Shown piece after piece: positions 14,698-18,693 of a DNA stretch of 18,693 bases. Origin of the DNA: Spartobacteria bacterium (lineage in GTDB: Bacteria; Verrucomicrobiota; Verrucomicrobiia; Chthoniobacterales; Chthoniobacteraceae); contig JANXZI010000089.1 of assembly GCA_025355595.1 (NCBI GenBank), forward strand, positions 1 to 18,693, in the 5' to 3' direction. The stretch's first letter is position 1. Every line of letters begins with the position of its first letter. The position numbers were made by a program, and so were the translations under genes. The notes beneath the pieces are model-generated. The model did not search any database. It saw nothing but the letters and a program-made list of their open reading frames with translations, and was not told the origin of the DNA.

Positions 14698-16053
14698 TCA
14701 CGGCCACACGCCGTTCATGATCGGCCGCGTCTTGAGCTGCGTCGGATCCACGACGCAATGCCGTACGCGCTGGCGCTTCCACGTGTAGGTGATGTGGACG
14801 AGCCCGTCCGCCGTCTGGATGATCGCCGGGTAACTGTATTCGCCCGGCTCGGTCTCCAGCGTGAGCGCCGCCTCCCACTTCGCACCGTCCTGCAAGAGCG
14901 CGAGGTTCAGCGGCGTGCGGCCCTTCGCGGTGTGATTGTACACGAGCAGGTGCCGACCGTCGCGCAGTGTCACGGCATCGGTGCCGGAGTTCGGGTTCGG
15001 CAGCGCGGTGAGCGTCATTTCCCCCCATGTCCTGCCGAGGTCCGCGGAGGCGATTTGGAAAATGCGCGCCTGCTTCGTGCGTCCGAGCGCCAGCAGCTTT
15101 TCTCCGCCGAGGAAAAGCACGCTCGGTTGGATCGCGCCCATGGATTTTCCGTCGTTCACCGCGTCCGTCTTTGACCACGTCGCGCCGCCATCGCTGCTGC
15201 GCTCGAAATGCACGCGCCAGCCGTCATGCTCCGTGCTCGTCGGCGAAAGGATGTCTCCATTCGGGAGCTGCACCGGCTTGTTTTTGATCGGCCCCAGAAT
15301 GCCGTCCGGCAGACGCCGCGCATCGCTCCAAGTCTTCCCCCCGTCGCTTGAATTCCGCACCATGCCCCACCATTTGCTCGGGCTCGGGCCGACTTTGTAG
15401 AAAAGCATCAGCGCGCCGTCCTTCGGCTGGAAGAGCACCGGATTCCAGCACGGGAAGCGCGTGCCGTCCGCCTGCACGCCATTCGCGACCTCCACGGGCG
15501 CGCTCCATTTTCCATCCGCGAGACGCGACGACCACACCCCGACATCTGCATTCCCCTCGCGCGTGCCGCCGAACCACGCGGCGACCAGTCCCCCGCCCGC
15601 CGGCTCCACGATCGTCGTTGCGTGGCAGCTCGGGAAGGGCGCGCTCTCGTAGATGAACTCCGACTTTGCCAATCCCGCCGGCGGCTCCGCACCGGGCGGT
15701 CGCGCAGGCGCAGGTGCGGTCCCCAGCCATTTCCACGACGTAAGCTGATGCGTGCCATCGAGTTTTTTCCACACCACCGCATCCGCACTGCGGGCCTTGC
15801 CGTTTTCCGTGACCTTGACCGTGAGGCGGTAGTTCAGCCCCGCGACGACCTGACGCTGGACTTTCTCGATGGCCTCGAAGGTGAGCTTCGGATCATGCGC
15901 AGTGACGGCAAATTTCGCCGCAGCGAGCGCATCGGGATCCTTCACCGACACGCCGCCAAAACCACCGGGAATCTGTGCAGAAAGATTCGGCGCGAGCGCA
16001 GCGACGGCGAGCAATGACGTGGCAAGGCCAGCGAGGAGGGGACGGATTTTCAT
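14698..16053 (-). CDS. Exported BNR/Asp-box sialidase-like protein with N-terminal cystatin-like domain
   Basis: The 451-residue protein begins with a signal peptide (cleavage near LSA|QIPGG, residue 26). Residues 28-110 look like a cystatin: a GGFGG start, a helix ending AAKFAVTAH, the QVVAG inhibitory-loop motif (68-72) in QVVAGLNYRLTVKV, and a final strand with SADAVVWKK. Residues 130-451 form a sialidase-type beta-propeller with Asp boxes SSDGGKTW (235), SSDGGATW (286) and SADLGRTW (336). It has family stretches such as PCWNPVLFQ, GPIKNKPVQLPNGDILSP and GEYSYPAIIQTADGLVHITYTWKR. The classic FRIP arginine motif is not visible, so true sialidase activity is unproven. It starts 13 bases after the MFS gene and is probably co-transcribed with it. 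Confidence 0.88.
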   Translation of the reverse strand: MKIRPLLAGLATSLLAVAALAPNLSAQIPGGFGGVSVKDPDALAAAKFAVTAHDPKLTFEAIEKVQRQVVAGLNYRLTVKVTENGKARSADAVVWKKLDGTHQLTSWKWLGTAPAPARPPGAEPPAGLAKSEFIYESAPFPSCHATTIVEPAGGGLVAAWFGGTREGNADVGVWSSRLADGKWSAPVEVANGVQADGTRFPCWNPVLFQPKDGALMLFYKVGPSPSKWWGMVRNSSDGGKTWSDARRLPDGILGPIKNKPVQLPNGDILSPTSTEHDGWRVHFERSSDGGATWSKTDAVNDGKSMGAIQPSVLFLGGEKLLALGRTKQARIFQIASADLGRTWGEMTLTALPNPNSGTDAVTLRDGRHLLVYNHTAKGRTPLNLALLQDGAKWEAALTLETEPGEYSYPAIIQTADGLVHITYTWKRQRVRHCVVDPTQLKTRPIMNGVWP

Positions 16054-16066
16054 GGTGGGAAAAAGT

Positions 16067-17305
16067 TCAGTCGTGAGTCTGCGCGATGCGCGGCCTGATG
16101 AGCAACACGAGGACGACGGACACCGCCGCAGCGATCGCGCAGATGCTGAAGATGAGCGACGGCGCGGCATCGGCATCGCGCAGCGCGCCGACCTTCTTCA
16201 CGGCCAGCCCGCCAGCGGTGATGCTCACCATGTTCATCAGTCCGTAGCCTGTCGCGCGCAGTCTCGCCGGCACGATCTGGCAGAGGATGGGCATGTTGTT
16301 CGTGTCGAAAAATCCCCACTCAACGCCGAACAAAACCAGGAACGCAACAGCCACTCCGAGCGTCGGCGCGTAGCCGATCCCGAAGAGCGCAGGGATGCAC
16401 AGCACGATGCCGATGGCACTCACCCAGAGGCGCCCGCGCTGCGTGCGCCGCATCCAGCGCGCCGCCCGCGCGCCGCCCGCGAGCACGCCGCCGAGCGAGG
16501 CGAGCGTGACCCAGAGCGTCGCCGAGATGCCCGCCTTGCCCTCGCCGAGATGGAACGTCTTCGCCAGTAGCGACGGCATCCAGCTCTTCACCACCCAGCC
16601 CGGCATCGCAGGCAGCGTGAAATACAGCACAAGCAGGATGAACGAACCGCATCCGAACAACTGTGCGAGCGATGCGCCGATGCCCGCGCGCGGCGCTGAA
16701 GTCTCCGCATCCGGACGTGGCGCATTTTTCAAGAGGAAAATCAGCACGCCCGCGTAGAGCACGCCCGCGAGTCCGAACCATGTGAACGCCGCGCGCCACC
16801 CGTGGCTCGACTCCGCGATGTAGCCGCCCGTGCCGCCGAGAATGATGCCCGTGTAAATCCCAGCCTGATGCACGCTCACGGCGCGCGATCTCGTTCCGCC
16901 GCTGTGAAAATCCGCAATCAGCGCCAGACCCGCCGGGATGTAGCACGCCTCGCTCACGCCCATGAGCGCGCGCGCCCACCAGAGCTGATCGAACGTCTGC
17001 GCGCGCCCCGTGAGCCATGTGATGAACGACCACACCCCGAGGCTCGCAATGATGACCCACCGCCTGTTGAACCGATCCGCGACGTAGCCGCCCACCGGGC
17101 TGAACAGCCCGTACAGGAGGAGAAACACCGCCATCAAATCGCCAAAGTGCTCATGATTCACGACGCCCGTCACGCCCGCGGTGATGGATTTCTCCATCGT
17201 GGAAAAAATCTGCCGATCCAGATAGTTCAGCAGCGCGACGGGGAAAAGCAGTGCGACGGTAAGCCATGCGCGACTCCTGGCGTTCGGGGTTGACTCGGCG
17301 TTCAT
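16067..17305 (-). CDS. Major facilitator superfamily transporter
   Basis: The 412-residue protein has 12 hydrophobic segments. MFS signatures are LNYLDRQIFSTM in helix 1 and GYVADRFNRRWVI after helix 2, the loop 2-3 motif, followed by ARALMGVSEACYIPAGLALIADF. The N-terminal LDRQIF resembles anion:cation symporter and spinster-like members that carry organic acids or sugar derivatives. The start MNAEST is chosen over an Arg-rich extension. It lies between an FG-GAP protein (34 bases upstream) and the sialidase-like enzyme (13 bases downstream) on the same strand. The likely job is uptake of whatever the secreted enzyme releases. The substrate cannot be fixed from sequence. Confidence 0.9.
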   Translation of the reverse strand: MNAESTPNARSRAWLTVALLFPVALLNYLDRQIFSTMEKSITAGVTGVVNHEHFGDLMAVFLLLYGLFSPVGGYVADRFNRRWVIIASLGVWSFITWLTGRAQTFDQLWWARALMGVSEACYIPAGLALIADFHSGGTRSRAVSVHQAGIYTGIILGGTGGYIAESSHGWRAAFTWFGLAGVLYAGVLIFLLKNAPRPDAETSAPRAGIGASLAQLFGCGSFILLVLYFTLPAMPGWVVKSWMPSLLAKTFHLGEGKAGISATLWVTLASLGGVLAGGARAARWMRRTQRGRLWVSAIGIVLCIPALFGIGYAPTLGVAVAFLVLFGVEWGFFDTNNMPILCQIVPARLRATGYGLMNMVSITAGGLAVKKVGALRDADAAPSLIFSICAIAAAVSVVLVLLIRPRIAQTHD

Positions 17306-17339
17306 CGGGGAAAAGCGGCGCGTTCTTTTCTTCGGGTGC

Positions 17340-18458
17340 TCACTTCGCCGAGCGCGGATTGCGCATGTAGTAAAAGTGCCCGTCCTCCGCACCGACGAGC
17401 AGATCGGGCACGCCGTCGTTGTTCCAGTCCACCGTCATCGGGCTCGTGTCGTGGCCGGCGAGATTCAGAGTGTCGAGGTTGCCCGTGTTCTTGAAAAACC
17501 ACTTCCCGTCGCGGTGCCCAGTCTGCCGCCACAGTTCGGCGTTACCGCTGTTGATGAAGATGTCCGTCGCGCCATCGCCGTCCCAATCCGAGAGGCAAAA
17601 TTTGCGCCGCCCGCTCTTGCCGCCGGTGCCCGTGTTAAAGTGCAGCGGCTCGCCCTTCTCATCGCACAGCACGCGCTTCGGCGGAAGCAGCACGACTTTG
17701 CCGTCACGTTTTGCGCGCTCGAAAAATGCGAGGTACCCCTCGTGGTCGAGCATCACGAGATCTGTCAAACCGTCGCGATTCCAGTCCACGGCAAACGGCG
17801 TCGTGCGCCATTGCGTGAGGAGCGCCTTGCCCGCGGGCCGCAGCCAGCCCCACGCGAGCGCGGGCTGCGCGCCGTTCCACTCGACCGCGATCGGCTGCGC
17901 AGCGGCGAGCTTCGGCTCCGTGCGCGTGCCGATGTTTTTGAACCACACGACTCGTCCCAAGATCGAATTCACGATGAGATCCGGCAGCCCGTCGCCGTCC
18001 CAATCCGCGACACTCAGCGTCGTGTAGCCCCACTTCGATTCCGCCGGGCCTTGGATCGATCCGTTCGCGCCGGCCATGAAGCGGATCACCTTGCCGTCCG
18101 CCTCGAGATATTTCGGTGCAGCCCACTTCGGCTTCTCGACACCGGGCGCGCTCAGATTTTTGAAAAACACGACGTAGCCCGCGGAGTTGCCGCTCACGAT
18201 GTCCATCGCGCCGTCGCCATCCCAATCCACGCCCACGGGAGTCGCGAGCGCGCCGCACTTCACATCGTCCGCCTCCTGCTGAAAATAGCGCGGCGGCAAA
18301 AACTGCGGCGTGCCATCGGCGCTCGTCTTGCCCGTGTTCTCGATGAATGCCACGCGCCCGTCCTCGTCGCCCACGATCAGATCGGGCCTGCCGTCCTTGT
18401 TCCAGTCGAGCGCCACCGGCGTGATCATTTCGAGATCCATCGTGAGCGGGGCCGGCAC
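17340..18458 (-). CDS. FG-GAP/VCBS repeat protein, probably lacking its natural N-terminus
   Basis: FG-GAP repeats form beta-propellers that bind calcium and often polysaccharides or partners outside the cell. Six repeats are visible, each with a calcium-type loop: DWNKDGRPDL, DWDGDGAMDI, DWDGDGLPDL, DWNRDGLTDL, DWDGDGATDI and DWNNDGVPDL. The chosen GTG gives 372 residues but no signal peptide. The frame runs only 14 codons further upstream, to a TGA near 18503, so secretion signals appear to be missing. The ATG at 18440 is another start. The first 56 codons or so are duplicated in inverted orientation on the other side of 18488, which may have removed the original 5' end. The gene leads the MFS/sialidase-like unit. 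Confidence 0.82.
   Translation of the reverse strand: MPAPLTMDLEMITPVALDWNKDGRPDLIVGDEDGRVAFIENTGKTSADGTPQFLPPRYFQQEADDVKCGALATPVGVDWDGDGAMDIVSGNSAGYVVFFKNLSAPGVEKPKWAAPKYLEADGKVIRFMAGANGSIQGPAESKWGYTTLSVADWDGDGLPDLIVNSILGRVVWFKNIGTRTEPKLAAAQPIAVEWNGAQPALAWGWLRPAGKALLTQWRTTPFAVDWNRDGLTDLVMLDHEGYLAFFERAKRDGKVVLLPPKRVLCDEKGEPLHFNTGTGGKSGRRKFCLSDWDGDGATDIFINSGNAELWRQTGHRDGKWFFKNTGNLDTLNLAGHDTSPMTVDWNNDGVPDLLVGAEDGHFYYMRNPRSAK
18282..18449 (-). repeat. Left arm of imperfect inverted duplication (FG-GAP gene start)
   Basis: This 168-base arm matches 18526-18693 in reverse complement without any gap. By hand comparison there are 12 mismatches, with the outermost 57 bases identical. The centre of symmetry is between 18487 and 18488. 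The duplication may extend beyond the window. Confidence 0.95.
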
Positions 18459-18467
18459 CTCCGTAGG

Positions 18468-18485
18468 CGCGAGCGGAAGCTCGCG
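18468..18485. repeat. Short GC hairpin at the centre of the inverted duplication
   Basis: CGCGAGC (18468-18474) pairs with GCTCGCG (18479-18485) across a GGAA loop. It lies in the 76-base non-repeated centre between the two arms. A GNRA-type loop on a short GC stem resembles dispersed palindromes of GC-rich genomes and could mark the rearrangement point. Confidence 0.65.
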
Positions 18486-18522
18486 TCGGATCGGCGACCT
18501 TCACTCGCCTGCGGAAGCATCC

Positions 18523-18693
18523 GTGCCGCTGACGATGGACCTCGAGATGATCACGCCGACGGCGCTCGACTGGAACAAGGACGGCAGGCCCGACCTCATC
18601 GTCGGCGACGAAGACGGGCGCGTGGCGTTCATTCAGAACACGGGCAAGACGAGCGCCGATGGCACGCCGCAGTTTTTGCCGCCGCGCTATTTT
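18523..18693 (+). CDS. Inverted second copy of the FG-GAP repeat protein, start only
   Basis: On the plus strand a frame from GTG 18523 (or ATG 18535) encodes a second version of the FG-GAP protein's first 56 residues, including DWNKDGRPDLIVGDEDGRV, and runs off the window end. Compared with the minus-strand copy it differs at 11 codons, nine of them silent, with Thr for Val and Gln for Glu at the other two. This pattern indicates both copies were kept as protein-coding sequence. No signal peptide is visible upstream; the frame remains open through the centre. It is likely a divergently oriented paralogue, truncated at its 5' end like its twin, unless the join is an assembly fault. Confidence 0.75.
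   Translation, partial: MPLTMDLEMITPTALDWNKDGRPDLIVGDEDGRVAFIQNTGKTSADGTPQFLPPRYF
18526..18693 (+). repeat. Right arm of imperfect inverted duplication
   Basis: This is the reverse-complement counterpart of 18282-18449. It reaches the last base of the window, and its final 57 bases are identical to the other arm, so the true end of the duplication is not visible here. Confidence 0.95.

Noticed and set aside
18469..18484. Reading the central hairpin as a transcription terminator for the FG-GAP genes
   Set aside because: It lies at the 5' ends of both copies, has a short stem and no T-tract.

Overview
This GC-rich window looks like a chromosomal segment from a member of Verrucomicrobiota. The case rests on the gene types together: a DUF1501 Tat-exported protein, FG-GAP repeat proteins, prepilin-like cassette proteins, a lysine/alanine/proline-tailed DksA with a degenerate zinc site, and a BNR sialidase-like enzyme. 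Placement near Chthoniobacter/Spartobacteria is a guess from protein style. The start has housekeeping genes: the tail of a GspF/PilC protein, then a minus-strand purS-purQ-membrane protein operon. Opposite it runs a plus-strand run of a lipoprotein, a PPC-like exported protein and a tandem-ACT protein. A minus-strand YkuD lipoprotein and a plus-strand long NfeD protein follow. An inverted array of 7-bp units separates NfeD from a convergent GH8 glycosidase.

From about 7.4 to 9.4 kb the region looks damaged. A response regulator carries a membrane segment and PilN-like coiled coil, and its tail runs antisense into a prepilin gene. The minor pilin gene upstream of that prepilin keeps its ribosome binding site and leader but has lost its hydrophobic helix and its reading frame. 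Next come a DUF1501 protein, two ABC-2 permeases without an ATPase, and a dksA-like/rpmG/rpsR cluster closed by a strong terminator. Two very small genes follow: a Cys/Lys/His lipoprotein and a zinc-ribbon membrane protein.

The last 4 kb is a minus-strand unit of an FG-GAP protein, an MFS transporter and an exported sialidase-like enzyme with an N-terminal cystatin-like domain. It suggests capture and uptake of a glycan. At the right edge the start of the FG-GAP gene is duplicated in inverted orientation, head to head, with mostly synonymous differences. The most unusual items are this inverted duplication, the cystatin-sialidase fusion, the decayed minor pilin and the membrane-anchored response regulator. 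I did not find a CRISPR array, tRNA, rRNA or a complete mobile element.
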